A stretch of DNA of 53,471 bases, from the NCBI GenBank assembly GCA_013001685.1, contig JABDMD010000026.1, positions 1 through 53,471 on the forward strand, read 5' to 3'. Position numbers and translations under genes: made by a program. The stretch is from Gammaproteobacteria bacterium (GTDB lineage Bacteria > Pseudomonadota > Gammaproteobacteria > UBA4575). Position 1 is the first letter of the stretch. Each line of letters opens with the position of its first letter. Positions 20,767 to 33,738 of the stretch are shown piece after piece. The notes under the pieces were generated by a model. That model was not told where the DNA came from and did not search any database. It saw only the letters and a list, made by a program, of their open reading frames with translations.

Positions 20767-21417
20767 ATGCAACCCGAACTGCAACTTGCTGGTGGAGTGC
20801 AGCAGTTAAATATTCAAGCGGACGATAAGCAGTTAGATCTATTGTTGCAGTATGTGCAGTTGTTAAAAAAATGGAATCAAACGTATAACCTCACTGCGAT
20901 CGAGGACACTAATGAAATCATCAGCAAACATATTCTTGATAGTTTATCTGTTGCTGAATATCTACAAGGCGAGAACATTATCGATGTCGGTAGCGGGGCT
21001 GGACTGCCTGGGATTCCACTGGCGATTTTTTGTCCAGATAAACAATTTACCTTGCTAGATAGCAATGCAAAGAAAACTCGCTTTATTCAACAAGCGGCCA
21101 TCGATCTTGGGTTAAAAAATGTCCAAGTCTTGCACCAGCGTGTCGAGGATTTTCTGCCCATTATTGAGGCTAATGGAAAAGCTACTAATGAATTTAATAC
21201 CTTACTGAGCAGGGCCTTTGCAGCCAGCGACAAGCTTTTTGTTAGTTGTCAGCAAATACTTAAATGCTTGAGTGAACAGGGGCGAATAATTTTTATGCTT
21301 GGCAAACAAAACCACCTCGAAGCGCTGCCAAATGGATATAATGTGGTTGATATTCACAGCATTGAAATTCCTAATCTTGAGGCTCAAAGACATATCGCAA
21401 TTGTCGAACGAAACTAA
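20767..21417 (+). CDS. rsmG: 16S rRNA m7G527 methyltransferase RsmG
   Basis: SAM-dependent methyltransferase modifying G527 of 16S rRNA. The 216-residue product has the SAM motif IIDVGSGAGLPG (71-82) and the family features KWNQTYNLTAI and HILDSL. Loss gives low-level streptomycin resistance in well-studied species. Located between mnmG and parA, with 8- and 6-bp gaps, as in many gammaproteobacteria. Confidence 0.95.
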   Translation: MQPELQLAGGVQQLNIQADDKQLDLLLQYVQLLKKWNQTYNLTAIEDTNEIISKHILDSLSVAEYLQGENIIDVGSGAGLPGIPLAIFCPDKQFTLLDSNAKKTRFIQQAAIDLGLKNVQVLHQRVEDFLPIIEANGKATNEFNTLLSRAFAASDKLFVSCQQILKCLSEQGRIIFMLGKQNHLEALPNGYNVVDIHSIEIPNLEAQRHIAIVERN

Positions 21418-21423
21418 TAGTAA

Positions 21424-22227
21424 ATGACAAAAACCATTTCAGTAACCAATCAAAAAGGCGGCGTAGGTAAAACCACTACTTCGGTCAATTTAGCAGCCTC
21501 CATGGCAGCCACCAACCGCCGTGTGTTATTGATTGATTTAGATCCTCAAGGCAATGCAACTATGGGTTCGGGAGTGGATAAGCGCACTATTGAAAAGACT
21601 GCCGCTGATGTGATGCTTGATTTGGCGCGGGTAAGCGAATGCATTGTTCGAGACAGCAAAGGTGGCTATGACTTACTGCCCGGCAATGAGCAGTTAACGG
21701 TGGCTGAAGTACAGCTTTTAGATGTAAAGGGACGGGAATTTAAATTACGCAAAGCGTTGCAAGAAGTCTTAGATGATTACGATTATATATTTATCGACTG
21801 CCCGCCATCTTTAAACATGCTTACTGTGAATGGTTTGGTGGCCGCGAACAGCGTCATCATCCCAACGCAGTGTGAATACTATGCTTTGGAAGGTCTTTCT
21901 GCGCTTACGCAAACTATAGAACGAATTCGTATGTCGGCAAATCCTGAATTAAAAATCGAAGGTTTGCTACGCACCATGTTTGACCCGCGAAATAACTTAG
22001 CTAATGACGTTTCTGCACAACTTACATCGCATTTTGGTGAGAGTGTGTATCGCACCATCATCCCTCGTAATGTCACACTTGCTGAGGCACCTAGCCATGG
22101 TTTGCCAGTGTTGTTGTATGACAAGCGTTCGCGTGGTGCATTGGCCTATTTAGCGTTAGCGGGTGAAATGCTGCGTCGTGATGAAAATCGTGCCGCAGGC
22201 AAAATGCCCTCGGCGTTAGCGAGTTAA
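21424..22227 (+). CDS. parA: Chromosome partitioning ATPase ParA (Soj)
   Basis: A 267-residue Walker-type ATPase with deviant P-loop KGGVGKTT (11-18), DLDPQGNAT and FIDCPPSLNML. It forms the dynamic nucleoid-bound gradient that moves ParB-parS complexes. Immediately upstream of parB (31-bp gap) and in the rsmG-parAB order. Two parS sites about 10 kb away in recF supply the expected target. A second, shorter ParA at 4263-4901 is unlinked. Confidence 0.96.
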   Translation: MTKTISVTNQKGGVGKTTTSVNLAASMAATNRRVLLIDLDPQGNATMGSGVDKRTIEKTAADVMLDLARVSECIVRDSKGGYDLLPGNEQLTVAEVQLLDVKGREFKLRKALQEVLDDYDYIFIDCPPSLNMLTVNGLVAANSVIIPTQCEYYALEGLSALTQTIERIRMSANPELKIEGLLRTMFDPRNNLANDVSAQLTSHFGESVYRTIIPRNVTLAEAPSHGLPVLLYDKRSRGALAYLALAGEMLRRDENRAAGKMPSALAS

Positions 22228-22258
22228 ACATCATTCATAAAGCTACTAAGTTATAACT

Positions 22259-23149
22259 ATGTTAAAGAAAAAACGCGGTTTAGGTTCATTAGGGGTCGAT
22301 GTATTACTGAGTGCAGCTAAAACTGAAAATGCAATTAGTAGTAGTGATGCCAGTTCAGATAAATCATTACAAAGTCTGCCCATCGACTTAATTCATCAGA
22401 GCCCGTATCAGCCTCGGCAAGTCATGGAGCCGGAGGCGCTAGAGGAATTAGCACGTTCCATTCGGCAACAGGGCGTAGTTCAGCCAATCGTAGTGCGCAA
22501 GGCGGGCGATGAATATGAACTTATCGCAGGCGAACGCCGTTGGCGCGCATCGCAACAAGCGGGATTGCAAAACATTCCTGCGGTTGTAAAAAATGTAAAT
22601 GATCAAGAAGCTGCCGCAATAGCGATTATTGAAAATCTACAACGCGAAGATTTAAATCCATTAGAAGAGGCTCAAGCCTTTGCAAATTTAATAGAGAAAT
22701 TTGGTCTAACACACCAAGAGGTAGGCGAGGTAGTAAGTCGTTCCCGTGCAGCCGTGAGTAATAGCTTACGATTATTGGCGCTTGCACAGCCGGTTAAAGA
22801 CATGCTCAATCAAGGTGAGCTAGAGATGGGGCATGCACGACCACTATTAGCACTTAGCGAACAGCAGCAAATTAAGTGTGCACAGAATATCGTTCAGCGC
22901 CATTTATCAGTACGTGGTGCCGAAGCCTTAGTTAAACAATTACAAGAGGGTGGTAGCAAAAAGAAATCCACTACAAGTATTCATCAAGATCCAGATATTT
23001 CACGTATGGAGCATAAGCTCGCCGACCGTTTAGGTGCGAGGGTATCCATTCAGCATAGTCAAAATGGTAGTGGGCGGATGCAAATTAGGTATACCAACCT
23101 TGATGAATTTGAGGGAATCATTGAAAAATTACTGGGCAAATCTAAATAG
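22259..23149 (+). CDS. parB: Chromosome partitioning protein ParB (Spo0J)
   Basis: CTP-dependent parS-binding clamp. The 296-residue product begins with the ParA-interacting motif KKKRGLGSLG, has the CTP-binding GERRWRAS (91-98) and ENLQREDLNPLEEA, a helix-turn-helix around 143-175 (LTHQEVGEVVSRSRAAVSNS) and a C-terminal dimerisation domain. Target sites are the palindromes in recF. The 175 bp that follow contain the atp operon promoter. Confidence 0.96.
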   Translation: MLKKKRGLGSLGVDVLLSAAKTENAISSSDASSDKSLQSLPIDLIHQSPYQPRQVMEPEALEELARSIRQQGVVQPIVVRKAGDEYELIAGERRWRASQQAGLQNIPAVVKNVNDQEAAAIAIIENLQREDLNPLEEAQAFANLIEKFGLTHQEVGEVVSRSRAAVSNSLRLLALAQPVKDMLNQGELEMGHARPLLALSEQQQIKCAQNIVQRHLSVRGAEALVKQLQEGGSKKKSTTSIHQDPDISRMEHKLADRLGARVSIQHSQNGSGRMQIRYTNLDEFEGIIEKLLGKSK

Positions 23150-23192
23150 CTCTTTTTTCTACATTTAACGTGTTTATATACCGTAGTTTCTA

Positions 23193-23221
23193 TTGAGATT
23201 TTGTGGGCTAAATTTTATACT
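23193..23221 (+). promoter_or_regulatory. Sigma-70 promoter of the atp operon
   Basis: TTGAGA at 23193-23198 (one mismatch to TTGACA), exactly 17 bp, then TATACT at 23216-23221 (one mismatch to TATAAT). Predicted transcription start near 23228, giving a leader of about 100 nt before atpI that includes the tandem hairpin repeat. Confidence 0.75.
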
Positions 23222-23251
23222 TCGCGCCTCTGTTAAGCTGATATCAGTCTT

Positions 23252-23291
23252 GGTTCATTGACTGAGCCATGGGTTCATTGACTGAGCCATG
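23252..23291 (+). repeat. Two tandem identical 20-bp hairpin units in the atp leader
   Basis: The unit ggttcattgactgagccatg occurs at 23252-23271 and 23272-23291 with no spacer and no mismatch. Each unit can fold as a 6-bp stem (GGTTCA/TGAGCC, one G-T pair) with a 5-nt loop TTGAC. Both lie in the predicted 5' untranslated leader of the ATP synthase mRNA. Confidence 0.85.
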
Positions 23292-23324
23292 GAAAAGAAC
23301 CGATAAATAAAAAAGTTAACAAAC

Positions 23325-24610
<1,286 letters not shown>

Positions 24611-24636
24611 TCGTTTAATTTAGCAATTCTTAATAG

Positions 24637-24894
<258 letters not shown>

Positions 24895-24934
24895 ATAATA
24901 GATTTTCATACAACAATATAGTTAAGGTTTAGGT

Positions 24935-25405
24935 ATGAACATTAATCTCACTTTATTTGCACAGTTAGTAGCATTTGTAGTGTTTGTAATCTTTTGCATG
25001 AAACTTGTTTGGCCACCGATTATTGCGATGCTGGACGAACGAAAAAAGAAAATAGCTGATGGACTAGCTGAAGCGGAACGTGGTATGAAGCAACAAGAAC
25101 TTGCGGAGCAAGGTGCTGAAAAGAAATTAGCAGAAGCTAAACAACAAGCCTCTGAAATTCTTGGCCAAGCACAAAAGCGTGCTAATGAAATTGTTGATGA
25201 TGCTAAATCAGTTGCAGTTGATGAAGGCAATCGCATTAAAGAAGCCGCGCATGCAGAAGTTGAAAAAGAAGTTAACCGTGCTAAAGAAGTATTGCGCTCT
25301 CAGGTGTCTACTATCGCAGTTGCAGGCGCTGAACGAATTCTAAAGAAAGAGATCAATGCTAGTTCACACCAAGATATTCTTGATGATCTAGCGGCACAAA
25401 TTTAA
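24935..25405 (+). CDS. atpF: ATP synthase subunit b
   Basis: Peripheral-stalk subunit: 156 residues, N-terminal transmembrane helix (about 5-24) beginning [17 protein letters not shown], followed by a long charged coiled coil, the same length as E. coli AtpF (156). It dimerises and binds subunit delta at its C-terminus. The stop is directly followed by the ATG of atpH (no gap). Confidence 0.96.
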   Translation: MNINLTLFAQLVAFVVFVIFCMKLVWPPIIAMLDERKKKIADGLAEAERGMKQQELAEQGAEKKLAEAKQQASEILGQAQKRANEIVDDAKSVAVDEGNRIKEAAHAEVEKEVNRAKEVLRSQVSTIAVAGAERILKKEINASSHQDILDDLAAQI

Positions 25406-25942
25406 ATGTCAGAACTCACTACAGCGGCAAGGCCATATGCTAGAGCAGCGTTTGATATCGCTAATACACATAGCGAACAACAACAGTGGACGAGTATGTT
25501 GGCATTTATGGCAGCAGTGGCTTATGACCCGACGATGTCCGCATTGTTAGATAGCCCGGGATTGTCACAAAGTCAGTCAGCAGAAATGTTCATCTCGATT
25601 TGCGAGGAAAAGATCGATCAACGCGCCAAGAATTTCATCAAGCTATTAGCAGAAAATGATCGTATTAAATTGTTGCCGGAAATTGCTGCCTTGTACGAGC
25701 ACTATCGAGCAGAGGCAGAAGGAAGCATTGAAGCTGAAGTTATATCCGCAAGTGAAACAAGTGAAGCGCAGTTAGCAAAAATAGCCGCAGCACTTAAGAT
25801 CCGCTTAGGCAAAGAAGTACGTTTAACTTCTAAGATAGATCCATCATTAATTGGTGGCGCAATTATTCGTGCTGGTGATATGGTAATTGATGGCTCGGTT
25901 AGTGGGCGTCTGACAAAACTTTCTACAACTTTAACTCATTAA
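25406..25942 (+). CDS. atpH: ATP synthase subunit delta
   Basis: A 178-residue F1 subunit linking the peripheral stalk to the alpha3beta3 head. The start MSELTTAARPYARAAFDIA and the C-terminal region LIGGAIIRAGDMVIDGSVSGRL are diagnostic for OSCP/delta. It starts on the base after the atpF stop codon, suggesting coupled translation. Confidence 0.96.
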   Translation: MSELTTAARPYARAAFDIANTHSEQQQWTSMLAFMAAVAYDPTMSALLDSPGLSQSQSAEMFISICEEKIDQRAKNFIKLLAENDRIKLLPEIAALYEHYRAEAEGSIEAEVISASETSEAQLAKIAAALKIRLGKEVRLTSKIDPSLIGGAIIRAGDMVIDGSVSGRLTKLSTTLTH

Positions 25943-26000
25943 ATTAAGCACTGGGTACACAAACGCGTACACCTAAAGGGTAAATAAGAGGATTTGAAAC

Positions 26001-27542
26001 ATGCAACTTAACCCAACAGAAATTAGCGAACTCATTAAAAAACGCATCGAGAATTTTGATGCCGTTGCAGAGGCACGCACCGAAGGTACAGTGGTTGGTG
26101 TAACCGACGGTATTGTGCGTGTACATGGTCTGGCCGATGTGATGGCTGGTGAAATGTTGGAATTCCCGAAAAACACTTTTGGAATGGCGCTTAACTTAGA
26201 GCGTGATTCTGTAGGTGCAGTGGTTTTGGGTGATTACAAACATATAACTGAAGGCGACAAAGTTTCATGCACAGGACGCATTCTTGAAGTGCCGATTGGC
26301 CCAGAACTATTAGGACGCGTTGTAAATTCTCTTGGCGAACCTATTGATGGTAAAGGCCCAATCAATACATCACTAACTGCACCAATCGAAAAAATTGCAC
26401 CAGGTGTAATCGAGCGTAAGTCAGTAGATCAACCCGTGCAAACCGGCTTGAAATCTATTGATGCCATGGTGCCAATTGGCCGTGGCCAGCGCGAATTGAT
26501 TATTGGTGATCGTCAAACAGGTAAAACCGCAGTAGCGATTGATACTATCATCAACCAAAAAGGTACCGGCGTTAAATGTATCTATGTAGCGATTGGCCAA
26601 AAGAATTCTTCTGTTGCAAACGTAGTACGTAAATTAGAAGAGCATGATGCAATGGGTCACACCATCATCGTTAATGCTGCGGCAGCTGAATCTGCAGCGA
26701 TGCAATACATAGCCCCATATTCCGGTTGTTCAATGGGCGAATACTTTCGTGATCGTGGTGAAGACGCCTTAATTATTTATGATGATTTAACTAAACAGGC
26801 TTGGGCGTATAGACAAGTGTCTTTATTGTTACGTCGACCACCAGGTCGTGAAGCCTATCCGGGTGACGTGTTCTACTTGCACTCACGTTTATTAGAGCGC
26901 GCTTCACGGGTAAACGCAGAATACGTAGAAGAATTTACCAAGGGCGAAGTAAAAGGCAAAACCGGTTCTTTAACCGCCTTACCAATTATTGAAACTCAAG
27001 CTGGTGACGTATCGGCTTTTGTTCCTACCAACGTAATTTCAATTACTGATGGACAGATCTTCTTGGAAAGTGATTTGTTTAACTCAGGGTTCCGTCCTGC
27101 AATTAACGCTGGTCTATCGGTATCTCGTGTAGGTGGTGCAGCTCAAACTAAAATTATTAAAAAACTCGGCGGTGGTGTACGTTTAGCACTTGCGCAATAT
27201 CGGGAGCTTGCAGCGTTCTCACAGTTTGCATCTGATCTTGATGAACAAACTAGAAAGCAATTAGAGCGTGGTGAGCGTGTAATGGAGTTGATGAAGCAAA
27301 ATCAATATGCACCATTAAACATTGCTGAAATGTCCATGTCACTGTTTGCAGTCGACAAAGGCTATATCGATGATGTTGATGTAAACAAAGTGGTAGATTT
27401 TGAAAAAGCGATGCATGACTTTATGCGTTCTCAACATAAAGATTTACTCGACAACATTAATGATACAGGTGATTACAACGATGATATCGAAGCTTCATTA
27501 GCAAAAGCTATCGAAGACTTCAAAGCAAAAGGCACATGGTAG
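26001..27542 (+). CDS. atpA: ATP synthase subunit alpha
   Basis: A 513-residue non-catalytic nucleotide-binding subunit of F1 (same length as E. coli). P-loop GDRQTGKT at 169-176; N-terminus [19 protein letters not shown] is typical. The 58-bp gap after atpH contains a good ribosome-binding site (aagaggatttgaaac). Confidence 0.98.
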   Translation: MQLNPTEISELIKKRIENFDAVAEARTEGTVVGVTDGIVRVHGLADVMAGEMLEFPKNTFGMALNLERDSVGAVVLGDYKHITEGDKVSCTGRILEVPIGPELLGRVVNSLGEPIDGKGPINTSLTAPIEKIAPGVIERKSVDQPVQTGLKSIDAMVPIGRGQRELIIGDRQTGKTAVAIDTIINQKGTGVKCIYVAIGQKNSSVANVVRKLEEHDAMGHTIIVNAAAAESAAMQYIAPYSGCSMGEYFRDRGEDALIIYDDLTKQAWAYRQVSLLLRRPPGREAYPGDVFYLHSRLLERASRVNAEYVEEFTKGEVKGKTGSLTALPIIETQAGDVSAFVPTNVISITDGQIFLESDLFNSGFRPAINAGLSVSRVGGAAQTKIIKKLGGGVRLALAQYRELAAFSQFASDLDEQTRKQLERGERVMELMKQNQYAPLNIAEMSMSLFAVDKGYIDDVDVNKVVDFEKAMHDFMRSQHKDLLDNINDTGDYNDDIEASLAKAIEDFKAKGTW

Positions 27543-27561
27543 CCCTTAAGGTTAATTACTG

Positions 27562-28425
27562 ATGGCAAACGAAAAAGAAATACGCACGCAGATTGCGAGT
27601 ATTAAAAATACTCAAAAGATCACCAAGGCTATGGAAATGGTTGCGGCGAGTAAAATGCGTAAAGCAAAAGACCGCATGAATGCTACGCGACCATATGCTT
27701 CAAAAATGCTTAATGTTATTGGTCACCTTGCGAATGCAAACACAGAATACAACCACCCTTTCTTGCTTGATCGAGAAGAAGTTAAGCGCGTTGGCTATAT
27801 CATAATTTCAAGTGATCGCGGTTTATGTGGTGGCTTAAATGTGAACCTATTTAAAGCTGCACTAAAAGATATGCAAGAGTGGCAAGGTAAAAATATTGAA
27901 ATTGATTTTTGCTTAATTGGTGCAAAAGCCACGCAATTCTTCAAAAAGTTTTCTGCAAATATAGTCTCGCAAGTATCACAATTGGGTGATGAAGTTCATA
28001 TAGAGGAGCTAATCGGTACAGTCAAAGCAATGTTAGATGCCTATACCGATGGCAAGATTGACCGATTGTTCTTAGTTGAAAATGAATTTGTTAACTCCAT
28101 GACCCAACAACCAAAAGTATCTCCCTTACTTCCACTCGCTGCGGAAGATAATGATGAAATGAAACATCATTGGGACTACATTTATGAGCCAGATGCCAAG
28201 ACAGTGTTAGATGGCCTGCTTACACGTTATGCAGAATCCATCGTTTATCAAGGCGTGGTTGAAAACGTAGCCTGTGAAATGTCTGCAAGAATGGTGGCGA
28301 TGAAAAGCGCATCGGATAATGCTGGTGACCTTATTTCAGATTTGGAATTGGCTTACAACAAAGCACGACAAGCTGCAATTACCCAAGAGATATCTGAAAT
28401 TGTTGGTGGCGCTGCCGCGGTTTAA
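27562..28425 (+). CDS. atpG: ATP synthase subunit gamma
   Basis: A 287-residue central rotor shaft, same length as E. coli AtpG. The N-terminal helix ([31 protein letters not shown]) and C-terminal helix ([21 protein letters not shown]) are strongly conserved; [11 protein letters not shown] is present in the middle. An 86-bp gap separates it from atpD, longer than other gaps in the operon; no clear hairpin was found in it. Confidence 0.97.
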   Translation: MANEKEIRTQIASIKNTQKITKAMEMVAASKMRKAKDRMNATRPYASKMLNVIGHLANANTEYNHPFLLDREEVKRVGYIIISSDRGLCGGLNVNLFKAALKDMQEWQGKNIEIDFCLIGAKATQFFKKFSANIVSQVSQLGDEVHIEELIGTVKAMLDAYTDGKIDRLFLVENEFVNSMTQQPKVSPLLPLAAEDNDEMKHHWDYIYEPDAKTVLDGLLTRYAESIVYQGVVENVACEMSARMVAMKSASDNAGDLISDLELAYNKARQAAITQEISEIVGGAAAV

Positions 28426-28484
28426 CAAGCCCTATATATGTAGGCAACACATCAAGTTTGAATTACAAGAATTGAAATAATTAA

Positions 28485-29891
<1,407 letters not shown>

Positions 29892-29892
29892 A

Positions 29893-30315
29893 GTGGCAAT
29901 GTCTATGCATCTAGACGTAGTAAGTGCAGAGAAAGAACTATTTTCTGGTGTGGTCTCTGCTGTGTTTGCACCTGCAATCATGGGTGATGTGGGCATATAT
30001 CCTCGACATACACCGCTAGTAACTTCATTACGTCCGGGCGAGTTGAAGATCGAGATCGAAGGAAAAGAAGATCAATTTCTTTATGTGTCTGGCGGTATCC
30101 TTGAAGTACAGCCAGGTGTAGTAACCGTTCTTTCTGATACGGCAATTCGCGCTGAAGATCTTGATGAAGCCAAGGCAATGGAAGCCAAGCAACGTGCTGA
30201 AGAAGCACTTAAAGATAAACAAGGTGATTTTGATGCTGCCAAGGCACAGGTGGAATTAGTTCGAGCTGCTGAACAGCTGCGCATGATTGAAAGAATGCGC
30301 AAGATACGCAAGTAA
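29893..30315 (+). CDS. atpC: ATP synthase subunit epsilon
   Basis: A 140-residue F1 rotor subunit and regulator with an N-terminal beta-sandwich (HLDVVSAEKELFSG) and a C-terminal helical hairpin (from about 90). I chose the GTG at 29893 (MAMSMHLDVV), one base after the atpD stop, because it reproduces the MAM-x-x-HLDVV start of E. coli AtpC; an ATG at 29899 is the alternative. Last gene of the operon. Confidence 0.95.
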   Translation: MAMSMHLDVVSAEKELFSGVVSAVFAPAIMGDVGIYPRHTPLVTSLRPGELKIEIEGKEDQFLYVSGGILEVQPGVVTVLSDTAIRAEDLDEAKAMEAKQRAEEALKDKQGDFDAAKAQVELVRAAEQLRMIERMRKIRK

Positions 30316-30503
30316 AAACAAGCATTTAAGTCTTATCGATAGAACTATAGTAGTGGCTTTGTCCCGTCTATTTCTCCTCCTAATCTAATTTAGCTTTTCT
30401 TTTATTCCTTTCATTGGCATAAACTGTAAAAGCTGCATGTGTAGCTACATATAGCTTTAATGTATTACTGTTAATTTTCTTCACTTATTAATAAAAAATC
30501 CAT
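30316..30503 (+). other. atpC-glmU intergenic region with a weak hairpin
   Basis: 188 bp. Near the right part is an imperfect stem-loop at 30432-30455 (GCTGCATGT/ACATATAGC) containing the palindrome TGTAGCTACA. It is not followed by a strong T-tract, so a terminator role is uncertain. The glmU promoter should also be here. Confidence 0.3.
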
Positions 30504-31865
30504 ATGGGTTTAGAAGTCATCATCCTTGCTGCGGGTAAAGGCACTCGCATGCATAGCGAATTACCAAAAGTGCTGCATAAAGTAGCGGGCAAACCCATGC
30601 TTAGCCATGTAATTAATTGCGCAAAGAAACTATCACCTGATGCAATTCATGTGGTAATTGGACATGGAGCAGAATTAGTAAAATCAGAACTTAGCGAAGA
30701 AAAAATAAACTGGTGTTTGCAAAAAGAACAATTGGGTACAGGGCATGCTGTGCAACAAGCATTATTAAATATAGATGATCAACAGAATGTTTTGATTTTA
30801 TATGGTGATGTACCGCTACTAACAGCTGATACGTTAAAAGCACTTATTGATGAGTTAGCAAATAATCAATTGGTATTGCTTTCAGCAAAACTTAATGATC
30901 CAACAGGGTATGGACGTATTGTTCGCAAAAATAAAAAAATACAATGTATTGTTGAGCAAAAAGATGCAGACAAAAAAACTTTAAAAGTAAATGAAATTAA
31001 CAGCGGCATACTTACCAGTAATGCTAGCAAGTTAAAACATTGGTTATCTAAAACCAATAATAAGAATGCACAAAAAGAATTTTATTTAACCGATTGCATT
31101 GAGCTTGCAGTTAACGATAAAGATAAAGTCGAAGCCATTGTTTGTGAAAGTGAAGAAGAAATCCTTGGTGTAAATAACAAACAGCATCTTGCATATGTAG
31201 AAAGAGTCTTCCAAAGTCAAATGGCAAATCAACTCATGTTGAATGGTGTAACGCTTATTGATCCAACACGTATCGATGTTCGCGGCAATTTATCGACAGG
31301 AAAAGATGTTGAAATTGACATCAACAGTTTGTTTATCGGCGAAAATGTATTAGGCGACGGTGTAACTATTGGCTCTAATGCTGTAATTATTAATTCACAG
31401 ATTAATGCTGGCACACGAATTCATGCAAACTGCCATATTGAGAATGCCAATATCGGCGAGAAATGTGAGTTAGGACCCTTCGCGCGCATTCGGCCTGAAA
31501 CTGTACTAGCAGAAAATGTAAAAGTCGGTAATTTTGTTGAGATTAAAAAAGCCAATGTTAAAAGAGGCAGTAAAATTAGCCACTTAAGCTATATCGGCGA
31601 TAGTGATTTAGGCAAAGACGTTAATATTGGAGCTGGAACCATTACTTGTAATTATGACGGGGCTAACAAACATCGCACCATTATTGGTGATAATGTTTTC
31701 GTAGGTTCAGATACTCAATTTATAGCACCGGTGACCATAGGCGATGGCGCAACGATTGGAGCGGGATCTACCATAACTAAAGACTCGCCTGAACAAAAAT
31801 TAACATTAGCGCGTAGTAAGCAAATCACAATTGACAGCTGGCAGCGGCCTAAAAAGAATAAGTAA
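30504..31865 (+). CDS. glmU: Bifunctional UDP-GlcNAc pyrophosphorylase / GlcN-1-P acetyltransferase
   Basis: Makes UDP-GlcNAc from glucosamine-1-P for peptidoglycan and LPS. The 453-residue product has the N-terminal uridylyltransferase signature LAAGKGTRM (8-16), then GYGRI in the nucleotidyltransferase domain, then the left-handed beta-helix acetyltransferase from about 250 (hexapeptide repeats, RPETVLAENVKVGNFVEIKKA, ITCNYDGANKH). Followed after 15 bp by glmS, the usual pair. Confidence 0.97.
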   Translation: MGLEVIILAAGKGTRMHSELPKVLHKVAGKPMLSHVINCAKKLSPDAIHVVIGHGAELVKSELSEEKINWCLQKEQLGTGHAVQQALLNIDDQQNVLILYGDVPLLTADTLKALIDELANNQLVLLSAKLNDPTGYGRIVRKNKKIQCIVEQKDADKKTLKVNEINSGILTSNASKLKHWLSKTNNKNAQKEFYLTDCIELAVNDKDKVEAIVCESEEEILGVNNKQHLAYVERVFQSQMANQLMLNGVTLIDPTRIDVRGNLSTGKDVEIDINSLFIGENVLGDGVTIGSNAVIINSQINAGTRIHANCHIENANIGEKCELGPFARIRPETVLAENVKVGNFVEIKKANVKRGSKISHLSYIGDSDLGKDVNIGAGTITCNYDGANKHRTIIGDNVFVGSDTQFIAPVTIGDGATIGAGSTITKDSPEQKLTLARSKQITIDSWQRPKKNK

Positions 31866-31880
31866 ATTTAATATTTAAAT

Positions 31881-33710
31881 ATGTGTGGAATCGTAGGTGC
31901 AATTGCTAACCGAGATGTATCTCCAGTTTTACTAGAGGGTTTACGTCGCCTGGAATATCGCGGCTATGACTCTGCTGGCATGGCAGTGCTTACTAATGGA
32001 TCCATTGATCGTGTGCGTAGAACGGGCAAAGTAAGCGAATTAAGCGCTGCACTTGATCAATCTGCATTAATTGGCGAACTTGGAATTGCCCATACCCGTT
32101 GGGCTACTCATGGAATACCCGCTGAAAATAATGCTCATCCACATATTTGTAACGACCGAGTGGCTATCGTTCATAATGGCATTATTGAAAATTTTGAAGA
32201 ACTAAAAGCTAAGCAAAGCAAACAAGGCTTTTCTTTTACATCAGATACCGATACAGAAGTCATTGCTCATCAAATCGTTTTCTACTTAGACCAAGGTAGC
32301 AGCCTTAATGAAGCTGTAAGTAAAACTATAAAAGATTTAAAAGGCGCATACGCACTTGGCGTAATCGATAAAAATGATCCGGATAAGTTAATTGCGGCAC
32401 GTAGTGGTAGCCCTTTGGTAATTGGCATTGGCGTAAAGGGAAATTTTATCGCTTCTGATGTGCAAGCCTTATTAAAAGAAACACAAGAATTTATTTTTTT
32501 AGAAAATGGCGATATTGCTGAAATAACACGTGATGCTATAAACATCCTTGATCATTCTGGTGCCACAGTTAAGCGCGAATCAAAAATAAGTAAACTGTCT
32601 GCCGATGCTGTTGAAAAAGGTGGTTATCCACATTACATGCTCAAAGAAATCTATGAGCAACCACAAGCCGTTTCGGACACTCTTGAGGGCAGACTAATCA
32701 ATGGCCGCGTTGCAGAACAAATATTAGGTCCGAAAGCGAAAGAGATTTTAGACCAAACTAAAATCATTCAAATTATTGCCTGCGGCACCAGTTACCACTC
32801 AGGGCTAATCGCAAAGTTTTGGTTTGAAGAATTAGTGGGTATTCCATGCTTCATTGATGTAGCGAGTGAATTCCGTTATCGCAAACATGTAGTGCAACCA
32901 GGCACATTGTTTGTAACCATTTCCCAATCAGGTGAAACCGCAGACACATTGGCAGCTTTGCAACTAGCTAAACAAGAAGACTATGTAGGCTCATTAGTTA
33001 TTTGTAATGTTCCAGAGAGTTCTTTGGTGCGCGAATCAGATCTAGTGTTGATGACCCATGCAGGCCCAGAAATTGGTGTTGCTTCGACCAAAGCTTTTAC
33101 TACGCAATTGGTTGCACTATTGTTGTTAGTCATCACTGCAGGTCGCCGCCATAGTATGCATGATGATATGGAAAAAATTCTAGTTGAGCAATTAACTAAT
33201 CTACCTACACGTATTAATAAAGTTTTAGAATTAGATGGGAAAATAAAGAAATTAGCCAAGCACTATGGCGATAAACAAAATGCTTTATTTCTAGGTCGTG
33301 GCTCACATCATCCTGTAGCCATGGAGGGTGCCTTAAAACTTAAAGAAATTTCCTATATTCATGCTGAAGCGTATCCTGCTGGCGAACTCAAACATGGGCC
33401 AATTGCATTGGTAGACGATAAAATGCCTATCATTGCTGTAGCACCTAACGATGAATTGCTCGAAAAGTTAAAATCTAATCTTGAAGAAGTGCGTGCACGA
33501 GGTGGGGTCTTACATGTGTTTGCTGATGCGTGTTCTGGCTTTGTCTCGGAGCCCGACACCATCGTGATAGAAGTTGATGCACCGGATAATGCGGTTGCAC
33601 CCATCCTATTCACAATCCCGCTGCAATTACTTGCCTATCATGTAGCTATTCTTAAAGGCACAGATGTAGATCAACCACGAAATCTTGCTAAATCAGTAAC
33701 GGTTGAATAA
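31881..33710 (+). CDS. glmS: Glutamine-fructose-6-phosphate aminotransferase
   Basis: First enzyme of hexosamine synthesis; transfers the amide of glutamine to fructose-6-P. 609 residues, as in E. coli. N-terminal nucleophile MCGIVGAIA (Cys becomes residue 1), glutaminase domain with GIAHTRWATHG, two SIS domains (CGTSYHSG and GRGSHHPVAMEGALKLKEISYIHA), and the C-terminal DQPRNLAKSVTVE. No glmS ribozyme is visible in the 15-bp upstream gap. Confidence 0.98.
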   Translation: MCGIVGAIANRDVSPVLLEGLRRLEYRGYDSAGMAVLTNGSIDRVRRTGKVSELSAALDQSALIGELGIAHTRWATHGIPAENNAHPHICNDRVAIVHNGIIENFEELKAKQSKQGFSFTSDTDTEVIAHQIVFYLDQGSSLNEAVSKTIKDLKGAYALGVIDKNDPDKLIAARSGSPLVIGIGVKGNFIASDVQALLKETQEFIFLENGDIAEITRDAINILDHSGATVKRESKISKLSADAVEKGGYPHYMLKEIYEQPQAVSDTLEGRLINGRVAEQILGPKAKEILDQTKIIQIIACGTSYHSGLIAKFWFEELVGIPCFIDVASEFRYRKHVVQPGTLFVTISQSGETADTLAALQLAKQEDYVGSLVICNVPESSLVRESDLVLMTHAGPEIGVASTKAFTTQLVALLLLVITAGRRHSMHDDMEKILVEQLTNLPTRINKVLELDGKIKKLAKHYGDKQNALFLGRGSHHPVAMEGALKLKEISYIHAEAYPAGELKHGPIALVDDKMPIIAVAPNDELLEKLKSNLEEVRARGGVLHVFADACSGFVSEPDTIVIEVDAPDNAVAPILFTIPLQLLAYHVAILKGTDVDQPRNLAKSVTVE

Positions 33711-33738
33711 ACCCCGTGACAGTGATTAAACTGTCTGC

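Noticed and set aside
23252-23291. CRISPR repeats
   Set aside because: Only two copies with no spacer between them, and no cas genes in the window.
33718-33735. GACAGT/ACTGTC hairpin after glmS as a terminator
   Set aside because: 6-bp AT-containing stem without a T-tract, and the next gene follows immediately; too weak to call.
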